Of a DNA stretch of 41,234 nt, positions 1-8,521 are shown piece after piece (the stretch's first letter is position 1; the number at the start of each line of letters is the position of its first letter). The translations under genes and the position numbers were made by a program. This DNA is from an uncultured Eubacteriales bacterium (GTDB lineage: Bacteria > Bacillota > Clostridia > Oscillospirales > CAG-272): the NCBI GenBank assembly GCA_905187695.1, contig CAJJIY010000012.1, positions 1 through 41,234 of the forward strand, read 5' to 3'. The notes below the pieces were generated by a model. It was not told where the DNA came from. It worked only from the letters and a program-made list of their open reading frames with translations, and searched no databases.

Positions 1-985
1 TATAGGAGTTCTCGTTGTCGTACCAGGAAACGACCTGCACCTGATAGGTGTCGTCATCAATCTTCGAGACCATCGTCTGAGTGGCATCAAAGAGAGAACC
101 GTAACGCATGCCGATGACATCGGAGGAAACAATCTCGTCCGTGTTGTAGCCGAAGGATTCGGTAGCGGCGGCTTTCATGGCGGCGTTGATGCTTTCCTTG
201 GTGATGTCCTTGCCCTTCACAACGGCAACCAGAATGGTGGTGGAACCGGTGGGGGTGGGCACACGCTGAGCGGAGCCGATCAGCTTGCCGTTCAGTTCAG
301 GAATGACCAGGCCGATGGCCTTAGCGGCACCGGTGGAGTTCGGAACGATGTTCTGTGCGCCGGCGCGGGAACGGCGGAGGTCGCCTTTACGCTGCGGGCC
401 GTCGAGAATCATCTGGTCGCCGGTGTAGGCGTGCACAGTGGTCATGATGCCGGACTGGATGGGAGCGTAATCATTCAGAGCCTTAGCCATGGGCGCCAGG
501 CAGTTGGTGGTGCAGGAAGCAGCCGAAATGATCTGGTCATCCTTGGTCAGGGTCTTGTGGTTGACATTGTACACAATGGTCTTGAGGTCATTGCCGGCGG
601 GAGCCGAAATAACGACCTTCTTGGCGCCGGCGGCAATGTGAGCCATCGACCTTTCCTTGGAGGTGTAGAAACCGGTGCACTCCAGCACGACATCCACGCC
701 GATCTTGCCCCACGGGCAGTCAGCCGCGTTCTTCTCAGCGTAAATCTTGATCTCTTTGCCGTCCACAATGATGGAATCCTCAGTGGCCTCTACCGTGTGT
801 TTGCCCTCGCCGATGTGGCCGAGGAAGCTGCCCTGTGCGGTGTCATACTTCAGAAGGTGAGCCAGCATCTTGGGGCTGGTCAGGTCATTGATGGCGACCA
901 CTTCATAACCCTCGGCATCAAACATCTGACGGAAAGCCAGACGGCCGATCCGGCCGAAACCGTTAATCGCAACTTTTACAGACAT
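1..985 (-). CDS. gap: Glyceraldehyde-3-phosphate dehydrogenase, C-terminus off the left edge
   Basis: Converts glyceraldehyde-3-phosphate, NAD and phosphate to 1,3-bisphosphoglycerate in glycolysis. The N-terminus carries the Rossmann motif INGFGRIGR (residues 7-15) and Asp34, the usual marker of NAD preference. The catalytic motif SCTTNC places the active-site Cys at about residue 158, and HAYTGDQ and the phosphate-binding regions follow. About 328 residues are present of the usual 335 or so, so only a few C-terminal residues are missing, ending just after WYDNENSY. The ATG is preceded by CGGAGGA nine bases upstream. It reads away from its own sigma-A-like promoter at 1041-1069. The product is certain from motifs; whether this paralogue is glycolytic or gluconeogenic cannot be told. 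Confidence 0.97.
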   Translation of the reverse strand, partial: MSVKVAINGFGRIGRLAFRQMFDAEGYEVVAINDLTSPKMLAHLLKYDTAQGSFLGHIGEGKHTVEATEDSIIVDGKEIKIYAEKNAADCPWGKIGVDVVLECTGFYTSKERSMAHIAAGAKKVVISAPAGNDLKTIVYNVNHKTLTKDDQIISAASCTTNCLAPMAKALNDYAPIQSGIMTTVHAYTGDQMILDGPQRKGDLRRSRAGAQNIVPNSTGAAKAIGLVIPELNGKLIGSAQRVPTPTGSTTILVAVVKGKDITKESINAAMKAAATESFGYNTDEIVSSDVIGMRYGSLFDATQTMVSKIDDDTYQVQVVSWYDNENSY

Positions 986-1040
986 TGTAAAAATCCTCCG
1001 TTTTTTTATAGTTTTTGGATATTGCTTTTAACCACACATT

Positions 1041-1069
1041 ATTGTAGCGCATTTTGTCCCCTTTGGCAA
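1041..1069 (-). promoter_or_regulatory. Sigma-A promoter of gap
   Basis: On the minus strand TTGCCA (1064-1069) and TACAAT (1041-1046) are separated by exactly 17 bases. A leader of roughly 50 bases precedes the gap start. No clear terminator lies between the end of the mutase gene at 1140 and this promoter, so some read-through from upstream is possible. Confidence 0.75.
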
Positions 1070-1139
1070 GGGCTTTGTGAAAAATTCATCATTTTTTATC
1101 ATTCTACGCCCCGTTCGCGCGGAAAATCCCGCCAAAATG

Positions 1140-2819
1140 TCAATCCCGACGCTCGAAAACCGCCTTCAGCGCCGCGCATTTCGCGCCGGCCTCGGCCTCG
1201 TCCTTCCCCACTACGCAGTAATAATATTTGCATTTAGGCTCGGTCCCGCTGGGACGGACGGCCACAAAACTGCCGTCGGCAAAGAGATACCGGAGCACAT
1301 TGGAGGCCGGGAATCCGGCCGCGCGCATGGCGTCGCTTTCGTAATCTTCCACGGCCGTCACGGCCACGCCGTTCACCTCGCGCACCGGATGCTCCCGCAG
1401 ATCGGCCAAAAGCGCCTCGATCTTCTTCTGTCCGGCCGCGCCTTCATGATAAACATTGGTCTGCGTATCCAGATAAAACCCGTTTTCGCGATAAAGATCG
1501 TCGAGGACATCCAGAAGGGTCTGCCCCTTGGATTTGTAGTAGGCCGCCGCTTCGCAAAGCATGAGAGAGGCCTGCACGCCGTCCTTGTCTCTGGCAAAAT
1601 CGGCAATAAGACAACCGTAGCTCTCTTCGTACCCGAACACAAAGGTCCCCGTGTGCTCGGTTTCATAACTGTGCATTCTGTCGCCGATGAATTTAAAGCC
1701 GGTCAGCGTTTTGTCCACCCGCACGCCGAACTTTTCACAGACTTTATCTCCCAGCATGGAGGTGACCACCGTGTTGCACATGACCGCGTCGGCAGGCAGC
1801 GTGCCCTGCTCTTTCCGGGTGGAAAGGATATAATGAAGGAGGATTGCGCCGGACTGATTGCCGGTCAGGCGGTGATAATCCCCGTCTTTCCGGACCGCCA
1901 CACCCAGACGGTCGCAGTCCGGATCGGTGGTGATGGCAATGTCGGCCTTGGCCTTACGGGCATAATCCAACGCCAGCTCATAGGCCTCTGCCGTTTCGGG
2001 GTTCGGGTTTTTGGTGTGAATGAAATCGGGATCCGGGAAGCACTGCTCCTCCACCGGGATCACCCGGTATCCGCACCGGCCCAGCACCTCGCGCACCGGT
2101 ACATTTCCGGTACCGTGCTGAGGCGAATACACCACCGTGACCGAAGAGGCCTCCACCGGACGGAGCCGGATGGAGAGCACGGCGCGGTAATAGGCCTCGT
2201 CCACCTCGCGCGGCAGAACGGTGATGAGTTCGCCGGCCTCGGCCGGAGAAAGAGACCGGATGGAGAGCGGATCGGCAATGTCATTGATCATTCCGATCAG
2301 CACATCCGTATAGCGGGGAACCAACTGACAGCCGCGCTCGTCATAAAGTTTGTACCCGTTATAAGCGGCCGGATTGTGAGAGGCCGTAATCACCACGCCG
2401 CCCGCCGCGTGACAGTGCCGCACGGCAAAAGAAAGTTCCGGGGTGGGACGCAGGCCGTCGAAAATGAAAGCGCGGATGCCCTGGGCGGCCAGAACACCGG
2501 CTGTTTCCAGGCAGAATTCCCGGCTCATACGCCGGTTATCATGCGCAATCACCACGCCGCGCCCGGCCACATCACTGCCGCCGTGTTTTTTCAGATACTG
2601 CGCAAAACCAAGCGTTGCGCGGCGCACGGTATAGCGGTTGATCCGGTTGGTCCCAGCGCCCATCAATCCCCGCATGCCGCCGGTTCCGAAGGCAATATCC
2701 GTATAGAACCGATCGTAAATCTCCGCGTCGTTTTCCTTCATTTTTTTCAGTTCTGCCCGCGTCGTTTCGTCCACCGCCGGGCTTGTCAGCCATTTTTCAT
2801 ATGCTTCCCTATACTCCAT
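1140..2819 (-). CDS. Phospho-sugar mutase (phosphoglucomutase/phosphomannomutase, PgcA-like)
   Basis: Alpha-D-phosphohexomutase of 559 residues, matching the 560-580 residue Firmicutes PgcA-like enzymes that interconvert glucose-1-P and glucose-6-P. Visible motifs in order are the phosphoserine loop TASHNP (145-150), the metal loop DPDCDR (299-304), the sugar-binding loop GYEESYG (about 396-402) and the phosphate-binding RPSGTEPK near the C-terminus. Start chosen at the ATG with AGGGGG eight bases upstream; an upstream in-frame extension exists but lacks conservation signs. It has its own promoter at 2870-2899 and is divergent from proS. Substrate preference (glucose, mannose or pentose phosphates) is not decided by sequence alone. 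Confidence 0.92.
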   Translation of the reverse strand: MEYREAYEKWLTSPAVDETTRAELKKMKENDAEIYDRFYTDIAFGTGGMRGLMGAGTNRINRYTVRRATLGFAQYLKKHGGSDVAGRGVVIAHDNRRMSREFCLETAGVLAAQGIRAFIFDGLRPTPELSFAVRHCHAAGGVVITASHNPAAYNGYKLYDERGCQLVPRYTDVLIGMINDIADPLSIRSLSPAEAGELITVLPREVDEAYYRAVLSIRLRPVEASSVTVVYSPQHGTGNVPVREVLGRCGYRVIPVEEQCFPDPDFIHTKNPNPETAEAYELALDYARKAKADIAITTDPDCDRLGVAVRKDGDYHRLTGNQSGAILLHYILSTRKEQGTLPADAVMCNTVVTSMLGDKVCEKFGVRVDKTLTGFKFIGDRMHSYETEHTGTFVFGYEESYGCLIADFARDKDGVQASLMLCEAAAYYKSKGQTLLDVLDDLYRENGFYLDTQTNVYHEGAAGQKKIEALLADLREHPVREVNGVAVTAVEDYESDAMRAAGFPASNVLRYLFADGSFVAVRPSGTEPKCKYYYCVVGKDEAEAGAKCAALKAVFERRD

Positions 2820-2869
2820 TTTTCTTCCCCCTGTCGCGCTCTGCCAACATAGTAAAATCATATGAATAT

Positions 2870-2899
2870 AGTATAACATAAGCGTCTTTTTTCTGTCAA
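2870..2899 (-). promoter_or_regulatory. Sigma-A promoter of the phospho-sugar mutase
   Basis: Minus-strand TTGACA (2894-2899) and TATACT (2870-2875) with an 18-base spacer, about 50 bases upstream of the mutase ATG. It lies back to back with the proS promoter. Confidence 0.75.
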
Positions 2900-2958
2900 C
2901 AAGAAAAATGGCGAAAAAAATTTTTTTACAAATTCCGGAAAAGGAAGAAACAAATGAC

Positions 2959-2987
2959 TTGACAAGTGCAAAATGAAAGATTATAAT
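2959..2987 (+). promoter_or_regulatory. Consensus sigma-A promoter of proS
   Basis: TTGACA (2959-2964), 17-base spacer, TATAAT (2982-2987): a full consensus match. The start codon of proS is only 36 bases downstream of the -10, leaving no room for a T-box leader, so this synthetase gene does not seem to be tRNA-regulated by that route. Confidence 0.85.
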
Positions 2988-3023
2988 GTAGAATAAGTTT
3001 ACGCGCCGGAAAGGAACAATTCT

Positions 3024-4463
3024 ATGGCTAACGACAAGAAAATGGTGGAGCAAATCACCTCCATGGATGCGGATTTTGCCAAATGGTATACCGACATCTG
3101 CACCAAAGCCGACCTCATCGGATATTCTTCGGTCAAGGGATGCATGATCATCCGCCCGTATGGCTATGCCATCTGGGAAAATATTCAGAAGATTCTGGAT
3201 ACCCGCTTCAAAGAACTGGGGCATGAAAATGTATATATGCCGATGTTTATTCCCGAATCTTTGCTCAACAAAGAAAAAGACCATGTAAAGGGCTTTGCGC
3301 CGGAGGTAGCGTGGGTCACCATGGGCGGTTCCGAAAAGCTGACCGAGCGGCTTTGCGTGCGTCCCACTTCCGAAACGCTTTTCTGCGAACATTTCGCCAA
3401 CATCATCAATTCCTACCGCGATCTGCCCAAGCTCTACAATCAGTGGTGCTCGGTAGTGCGCTGGGAAAAGACCACGCGTCCTTTCCTGCGCAGCCGCGAA
3501 TTTCTCTGGCAGGAGGGGCACACCATGCACGCCACGGCCGAAGAAGCCCGCGAGGAAACCGTACGGATGCTGAATGTCTACGCCGATTTTCATGAGCATG
3601 ACCTGGCCATTCCGGTCGTCAAAGGCAAAAAGACCCCCAGCGACAAATTCGCAGGCGCAGAGGACACTTATGCCATTGAGGCGCTGATGCACGACGGAAA
3701 ATCCCTGCAGGCCGGCACCTCCCACTACTTCGGAGACGGCTTTGCCAAAGCTTTTGATATCACCTATACCGACCGTGAGAACAAACTGGTTCACCCCTAT
3801 CAGACCTCTTGGGGCTGCACCACGCGGATGATCGGCGGTATCATTATGACGCACGGAGACGACCGCGGGCTGGTGCTTCCGCCCGCCGTGGCGCCGATTC
3901 AGGTGGTCATTGTCCCGATCGCCGCCCACAAGGAAGGCGTGCTGGAAAAAGCCGCCGAACTGAAAGCCGCGCTGACGGCTGCCGGCATCCGTGTAAAACT
4001 GGATGACAGCGACCAGAGCCCCGGCTGGAAATTCGCCGAATACGAGATGCGCGGCGTGCCGCTCCGGCTGGAATTGGGGCCGCGCGACATTGCCGAAAAT
4101 CACTGCGTGGCCGTAACCCGGCACGACGGCGGCAAGACCTTTATCCCGCTGGACGGGATCGAAAAAGCGGTCCCCGAACTTCTGGAGACCGTAAGACAGG
4201 GCATGTATGACAAGGCTCTCAAGAACCGCGAACGCCGCACTTATATCTGCCACAACCTTGACGAGGTGAAAGAAGCCCTTAAAAACGGGGACGGATTCAT
4301 CAAAGGAATGTGGTGCGGCGAAGAGGAATGCGAGGACAAAGTCAAGGCCGAAACCGGCGTGGGCTCCCGTTGTATGCCGCTGGGTGACGAAAAAGTCGGC
4401 GAGGTCTGCATGTGTTGCGGAAAACCGGCCAAACACCTGGTGCTTTGGGCAAAGGCCTATTAA
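3024..4463 (+). CDS. proS: Prolyl-tRNA synthetase, archaeal/eukaryotic type
   Basis: Class II aminoacyl-tRNA synthetase charging tRNA-Pro. At 479 residues it belongs to the shorter ProRS type found in archaea, eukaryotes and some bacteria, not the roughly 570-residue bacterial type with an inserted editing domain. Visible features are RPYGYAIWENI (motif 1 region), the motif 2 region around VVRWEKTTRPFLRSREFLWQ, the HTMHATAEEA stretch, the GTSHYFG motif, the anticodon-binding domain from about residue 285, and a Cys-rich C-terminal zinc-like segment (CGEEEC, CMCCGKPA). GGAAAGGA lies nine bases before the ATG. Monocistronic, with its own promoter and terminator. Confidence 0.96.
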   Translation: MANDKKMVEQITSMDADFAKWYTDICTKADLIGYSSVKGCMIIRPYGYAIWENIQKILDTRFKELGHENVYMPMFIPESLLNKEKDHVKGFAPEVAWVTMGGSEKLTERLCVRPTSETLFCEHFANIINSYRDLPKLYNQWCSVVRWEKTTRPFLRSREFLWQEGHTMHATAEEAREETVRMLNVYADFHEHDLAIPVVKGKKTPSDKFAGAEDTYAIEALMHDGKSLQAGTSHYFGDGFAKAFDITYTDRENKLVHPYQTSWGCTTRMIGGIIMTHGDDRGLVLPPAVAPIQVVIVPIAAHKEGVLEKAAELKAALTAAGIRVKLDDSDQSPGWKFAEYEMRGVPLRLELGPRDIAENHCVAVTRHDGGKTFIPLDGIEKAVPELLETVRQGMYDKALKNRERRTYICHNLDEVKEALKNGDGFIKGMWCGEEECEDKVKAETGVGSRCMPLGDEKVGEVCMCCGKPAKHLVLWAKAY

Positions 4464-4473
4464 AATAACAATC

Positions 4474-4515
4474 AAAAAGAGCCGCGGAACATTTCTGTTC
4501 CGCGGCTCTTTTTTT
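4474..4515 (+). terminator. Intrinsic terminator of proS
   Basis: A 17-bp perfect stem (4474-4490 with 4497-4513), six-base loop, followed by a run of T. It starts 11 bases after the proS stop codon. Confidence 0.9.
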
Positions 4516-4597
4516 CTGATATGCTCGTTTTTTGGTACTTTTTCCGTTTTTAAAGTAAAGAAAAAAGGGCAAAATAAAGACAAAAGGAGGCAGAAAA

Positions 4598-5674
4598 ATG
4601 AAACGACCCGAAGACCATATGCTGCTTTTTTTACTGGCCGGATTTCTGCTTCTCTTCTGTTGTCTTTTCTTTTTTTCACCCGCGCCGGATTTTTCCGAAG
4701 AAGAAAACCGCTATCTTTCTGCCCGCCCCGATCTTTCGTTTCAGAATTATTGGAACGGCCAATACAGTGCGCGCTTTGACACCTATATCACCGAACGGAT
4801 GCCGGGCCGCCGCATGATGCGGTCCGCACGCGCCCTGTGCGAGCTGGCACTGGGCAAACGCGAGGTGCGCGGTGTAATCTGGAACCGCGGAACCGGACTG
4901 CTAAGACAAAGCGAAGAAAGCGATACGCTCTGCCAGAAAAATCTGCAGGCCGCCCAAAAACTGTGCCTTGCCGCCACAAAAACAGGAATCCCCTTTCATG
5001 CCGTGCTGATCCCCCGACGGATTGACGCGCCGGACGCACCGCTGCCCGCCGGATTATCCGTCACATCAGTTCTGCCCGGTCAAATTCCGGAAACGCTGAA
5101 AAGTAAGACCGCAATCCCGAAATTTCCGGTCCAAGCCTATTATCGGACCGATCATCATCTGAACCGGGAAGGCGCGTGGCAGCTTTATGAGACCGTGTGC
5201 GCAGCCTTTTCTTTGACGCCCGTCCCGGCAGAAGAACTCCAATGGGAAACCGTTTGTAAAGATTTTTACGGCACCAGTGCGGCGACTTCGGGGATTCCTT
5301 TTCTCTCTCCCGACAGCGTGTCCGTACCGCATTTCAAAGGGGAAGAACGCTTCCGGATCACGGCGGACGGTATATCTCAACCGGGCTTTTATCAGTATGG
5401 AAAAGCCGCCACACGGGATGCGTATGGCGTTTTTTTCGGTGGGAACTTCCGCGAGATACAGATCGACCGGGGAGAAACAGATGACCGGCCGGTTCTTTAT
5501 GTCATAAAAGACAGTTACGCCAATGCCGTTTTGCCGCTTCTTTCGCTCCATTTCCGCATCCGCGCTTTTGACCCGCGCTATGGCGCCCCCGTACTCTCCG
5601 ATTTCTCAGGCGACTGTGCCGGGGTATTGCTCCTTTGCGGCACACAGACGCTTTCCGGCAGCGCTTTCTTCTGA
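4598..5674 (+). CDS. DHHW-family membrane-anchored SGNH/AlgX-like protein
   Basis: A 358-residue protein with an N-terminal hydrophobic anchor (about residues 8-27) and then an extracytoplasmic domain. Near the N-terminus is the EENRYLSARPDLS segment, and TDHHLNREGAW (184-194) is the TDHH(W) motif for which the DHHW family is named. DSYANAVLPLL (about 308-318) is the paired Ser-containing motif. The fold is related to the SGNH-hydrolase-like AlgJ/AlgX proteins used in O-acetylation of surface polymers; this member's substrate is unknown. AAAGGAGG lies seven bases before the ATG. No good promoter is visible in the 80 bases after the proS terminator. It ends in a bidirectional terminator shared with glmS. 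Confidence 0.8.
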   Translation: MKRPEDHMLLFLLAGFLLLFCCLFFFSPAPDFSEEENRYLSARPDLSFQNYWNGQYSARFDTYITERMPGRRMMRSARALCELALGKREVRGVIWNRGTGLLRQSEESDTLCQKNLQAAQKLCLAATKTGIPFHAVLIPRRIDAPDAPLPAGLSVTSVLPGQIPETLKSKTAIPKFPVQAYYRTDHHLNREGAWQLYETVCAAFSLTPVPAEELQWETVCKDFYGTSAATSGIPFLSPDSVSVPHFKGEERFRITADGISQPGFYQYGKAATRDAYGVFFGGNFREIQIDRGETDDRPVLYVIKDSYANAVLPLLSLHFRIRAFDPRYGAPVLSDFSGDCAGVLLLCGTQTLSGSAFF

Positions 5675-5744
5675 CACCTACCGGAAAAGTTCACCCGTCC
5701 CTGGGTTAAATCTTGTAAAGCGCCTGATCGGAAGAAAAAATATA

Positions 5745-5780
5745 CCCCGTTTGGCCACTAAATGGCCAAACGGGGCTTTT
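5745..5780. terminator. Bidirectional terminator between the DHHW gene and glmS
   Basis: A 13-bp perfect stem (5745-5757 with 5763-5775), five-base loop, T-run on the plus side and an A-run on the other side that becomes a T-run on the minus strand. It can end both convergent units. Confidence 0.88.
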
Positions 5781-7628
5781 TTATTCCACGGTCACGGATT
5801 TTGCCAGATTGCGCGGTTTATCCACATCCAGTCCCATCCGGGCACTGGTATGATAAGCCAGCAACTGCAGGAGCGTGGTCGCCGGGAAAAGCGAAAAAGG
5901 TTCGGGCAGTTCGGGGATCTGCAAAAGATGCGCCGCCGGAATGGGCGTGCTATGGATTACGGACGGGCTGGCCAAAGCCAGCACTTCCCCGCCGCGCGCC
6001 GTCACTTCCCGGATACCGGAAACGGTCTTTTCGGCCAACGCGCTCACACTGAGCAATGCCACCACGGGCACGCCGGGCGTGATGAGCGAGATCGTGCCGT
6101 GCTTGAGTTCGCCCGCCGCATAAGCCTCGCTGTGGATATAAGAAATCTCCTTCAGCTTCAGCGAAGCCTCCACGCAAAGACTGTAATCTAGGTTCCGTCC
6201 GATATAAAACACATGTTCCCGCCCGGCCAGAAAAGCGGACAGTTCTTTCACTTCATCACTTTGCCGAAGCGCCTTTCCCACAGCCACCGGCACCTCATCC
6301 CCCAGCGTCCGGCAAAGCGTCACCGCCTCGCTCACATCCAGTTTCCCGTTTGCGGTAGCCAGACGAATGGCAAGCAGGAACAAAAGCGCGCACTGCACGC
6401 TGTAGGCTTTGGTGCTGGCCACGGCAATTTCCGGCCCGGCCCAGGTGTAAAGCACCGCGTCTGATTCTCTCGCCACCGAAGACCCCATCACATTGACAAT
6501 GGCAAGCGTGCGCACCCCGCATCGCTTCGCATGGCGCAATGCCGCCAGCGTATCCGAAGTTTCGCCGGACTGCGAAAGCAGGATAACCAGGTCGCGCTCA
6601 TCCAGAATCGGATTGCCATATCGGAATTCACTGGCAATCTCCACGCTCACCGGTAACCGGGCATAGCGCTCAATCAATGCTTTTCCGACCAAGCCGGCGT
6701 GCATGGCCGTACCGCAGGCCACAATATGGATCCGGTTGATCCCGCGAAGCGAACGGTCGTCATCCAGAAACGGCAAATCAAAATACGGCAACCCATCTCC
6801 GCCAATCCGCGGCGAAACGGTCTTGCGCAATGCCGCAGGCTCTTCAAAAATTTCTTTTTCCATAAAAAAGGGATACCCGCCCTTTTTGGCTTCTTCCATG
6901 CCGAAATCGGCATAATCCGGCGCGACTTCCACCACATGACCGTCCCGATCATAAAAGATTGGTTCATCCGCTTCCCGGTTCAGCTCTCCCACCACATTTT
7001 CGGGAACACGGTAATAGTACCGTGTGTAAGAAAGCAATGCGGGCAGATCGGACGCGATAAATGAACCGTCCGCGTCCGAGGCGGCAATCAGCGGGCTATC
7101 TTTCCGGAGAAAATAGACCCGTCCGGGGCGATCGGCAAAAAGCACACCGAAAGCATAGGAGCCGCGCAGACGGTCGGCACTTTCAAAAAGCGCCTTCAGC
7201 GGGTCCCCGGTCCGGCGATAGCAAAGATCAATGAAATCCGCGGCGCGTTCAGTATCCGTATCCGAGGAAAAAACATAGCCGGCCGCCGTCAGTTCCTTTT
7301 CCAGTTCGGCATAATTTTCAATGATGCCGTTGTGTACCAGCGAAAGAAGCGGCGTGGTATGAGGATGCGCGTTCTCGCGGCAGGGCACGCCGTGCGTGGC
7401 CCACCGGGTGTGCCCGATGCCCACGCAGGAATGCGGCAACGCTTCCTCTTCCAGTTCCTTTCGGAGCGCGGCCAGACGGCCGGCCGTCTTTACCGTCCGG
7501 ATATCCCCTCGCTCCGGGAAAAGCGAAACGCCGGCCGAATCATACCCCCGGTATTCCAATGCCGAGAGGCCGTCCAGCAAAATTGGCAAAGCCTCCTTCT
7601 TCCCCGTGTAACCGATAATTCCACACAT
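5781..7628 (-). CDS. glmS: Glutamine-fructose-6-phosphate aminotransferase (isomerizing)
   Basis: Makes glucosamine-6-phosphate from fructose-6-phosphate and glutamine, the first step to UDP-GlcNAc. The protein of 615 residues has the N-terminal glutaminase domain beginning MCGIIGYTG, so Cys2 becomes the N-terminal nucleophile, then two SIS isomerase domains (LSQSGETSDT and ASTKAYS are visible), and ends in the family-typical KSVTVE. The start is fixed by the need for Cys2; the only Shine-Dalgarno-like sequence (GAAAGG) is about 15 bases upstream, which is weak. It is the last gene of the glmM operon and is preceded by a glmS ribozyme, so its mRNA is expected to be cut when GlcN-6-P accumulates. 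Confidence 0.97.
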   Translation of the reverse strand: MCGIIGYTGKKEALPILLDGLSALEYRGYDSAGVSLFPERGDIRTVKTAGRLAALRKELEEEALPHSCVGIGHTRWATHGVPCRENAHPHTTPLLSLVHNGIIENYAELEKELTAAGYVFSSDTDTERAADFIDLCYRRTGDPLKALFESADRLRGSYAFGVLFADRPGRVYFLRKDSPLIAASDADGSFIASDLPALLSYTRYYYRVPENVVGELNREADEPIFYDRDGHVVEVAPDYADFGMEEAKKGGYPFFMEKEIFEEPAALRKTVSPRIGGDGLPYFDLPFLDDDRSLRGINRIHIVACGTAMHAGLVGKALIERYARLPVSVEIASEFRYGNPILDERDLVILLSQSGETSDTLAALRHAKRCGVRTLAIVNVMGSSVARESDAVLYTWAGPEIAVASTKAYSVQCALLFLLAIRLATANGKLDVSEAVTLCRTLGDEVPVAVGKALRQSDEVKELSAFLAGREHVFYIGRNLDYSLCVEASLKLKEISYIHSEAYAAGELKHGTISLITPGVPVVALLSVSALAEKTVSGIREVTARGGEVLALASPSVIHSTPIPAAHLLQIPELPEPFSLFPATTLLQLLAYHTSARMGLDVDKPRNLAKSVTVE

Positions 7629-7649
7629 ATATTTAATTGTCAACCTTTC

Positions 7650-7673
7650 TTTTCCGGGACGATTCCCGGAAAA
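7650..7673 (-). other. Hairpin between glmS ribozyme and glmS start
   Basis: A 10-bp perfect stem (7650-7659 with 7664-7673) with a four-base loop, sitting just upstream of the GAAAGG ribosome binding site. There is no T-run after it on the minus strand, so it is not a terminator; it may protect or present the 5' end of the cleaved glmS message. Confidence 0.6.
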
Positions 7674-7687
7674 TGCCCTTTTGAAAC

Positions 7688-7820
7688 CGGATCTGTGCCG
7701 CGGTCGCCCGCGTTTTTGCCGTTTTCTGCGACAGTGGCTCTCTGCCGAAGAGACATCCGCCGACTCTTTCGATCGTCTCTTTCCTCGTCACCTCCCGCAT
7801 ACGGGAGGGCTGGCGCTTAC
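7688..7820 (-). ncRNA. glmS self-cleaving ribozyme (GlcN-6-P riboswitch)
   Basis: The minus strand shows the conserved ribozyme core in the right order: AAGCGCCAG at the cleavage site (7818-7810), a hairpin P1/P2 region, TGACGAGG (7790-7783), ATCGA, and TCGGCGGATG (7763-7754), followed by GC-rich P3/P4 helices. Cleavage is expected between A7817 and G7816. Known members cut the glmS leader when GlcN-6-P binds as a coenzyme, and the product is then degraded. Here the ribozyme has no promoter of its own: the cleavage site is 12 bases past the stop codon of the acetyltransferase gene, so a polycistronic mRNA is cut. The 3' boundary is approximate. Confidence 0.95.
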
Positions 7821-7828
7821 CTACAGAA

Positions 7829-8512
7829 TCAGTGTTTGGGAACCATTTCACCCGGTCGCTTGAAGATACATCCGGCGGGGATCACACCGCGTACCATCGA
7901 AAGCGGATAAACCGTAACATTTTTCCCCAGGACCGTGCCGGGACAAAGAACCGCGTGACAGCCGATTTCCGCACCGTCACCCACCATGGCACCCACTTTT
8001 TTGCGTCCGGTGGGAAGATCGCCATCCGAAAAATGAAGCAGAACCGGCGCTTTGTCGGCCCGGACATTGGAAATGACCGCGCCCGCGCCCAGGTGTGCGC
8101 CGAAACCCAGCACCGAATCGCCCACATAATTGAAATGCGGCACAGCAACCCGGTCAAAAAGAATGGCGTTTTTTACCTCGGTGGAGTTGCCAATCACGGC
8201 ATTTTCCCCCACCAGCACACTGCCGCGCAGATACGCGCCCGGGCGGAGTTCACAGCCTGCGCAAAGGATGGCCGGACCGATAAGGGTGGCACTGGGTGCA
8301 ATTTTCACACTTTCATGCGCCCAAACATTTTCCGAGATCTCCCGGAAAGAAGACGGCAGGCGCTTGCCCAACTCCATGATGAAATCCGACAAAAGCGGAA
8401 GTACTTCATGCGGATAGACCGTATCGGCCAAAAGCGGCGCGGCCAGCGTGTGCGACAGGTCAAAAAGCTCGGCCGTGCGACCGTTTGTCATTTTAAACAT
8501 TGGTTTTTCCAT
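7829..8512 (-). CDS. Left-handed beta-helix acetyltransferase, GlmU C-terminal-like
   Basis: A 227-residue protein made mostly of hexapeptide repeats (residues about 60-215), with no nucleotidyltransferase domain. The stretch VPHFNYVGDSVLG aligns by eye with the GlmU segment that holds the catalytic His (GHLTYLGD), and AGAVISNVRAD with the GlmU acetyl-CoA loop region. By family and position it probably acetylates glucosamine-1-phosphate. It lies between glmM and glmS, two neighbouring steps of the same pathway. AAGGAG overlaps the glmM stop codon, giving translational coupling. Similar proteins are often labelled UDP-N-acetylglucosamine pyrophosphorylase, but the uridylyltransferase domain is absent here and must be supplied elsewhere. 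Confidence 0.78.
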   Translation of the reverse strand: MEKPMFKMTNGRTAELFDLSHTLAAPLLADTVYPHEVLPLLSDFIMELGKRLPSSFREISENVWAHESVKIAPSATLIGPAILCAGCELRPGAYLRGSVLVGENAVIGNSTEVKNAILFDRVAVPHFNYVGDSVLGFGAHLGAGAVISNVRADKAPVLLHFSDGDLPTGRKKVGAMVGDGAEIGCHAVLCPGTVLGKNVTVYPLSMVRGVIPAGCIFKRPGEMVPKH

Positions 8513-8521
8513 TTTGTCTCC

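Noticed and set aside
1077..2852. 591-codon plus-strand frame across the mutase gene
   Set aside because: Complement of a gene with clear catalytic motifs, no ribosome binding site, and His/Arg-rich shadow composition.
2820..4679. Very long open frame antisense to proS and continuous with the phospho-sugar mutase frame (1179 codons in all)
   Set aside because: Only the part below 2819 has mutase motifs; the rest is the exact complement of a well-conserved synthetase and crosses two promoters. It stays open because of the codon use of proS.
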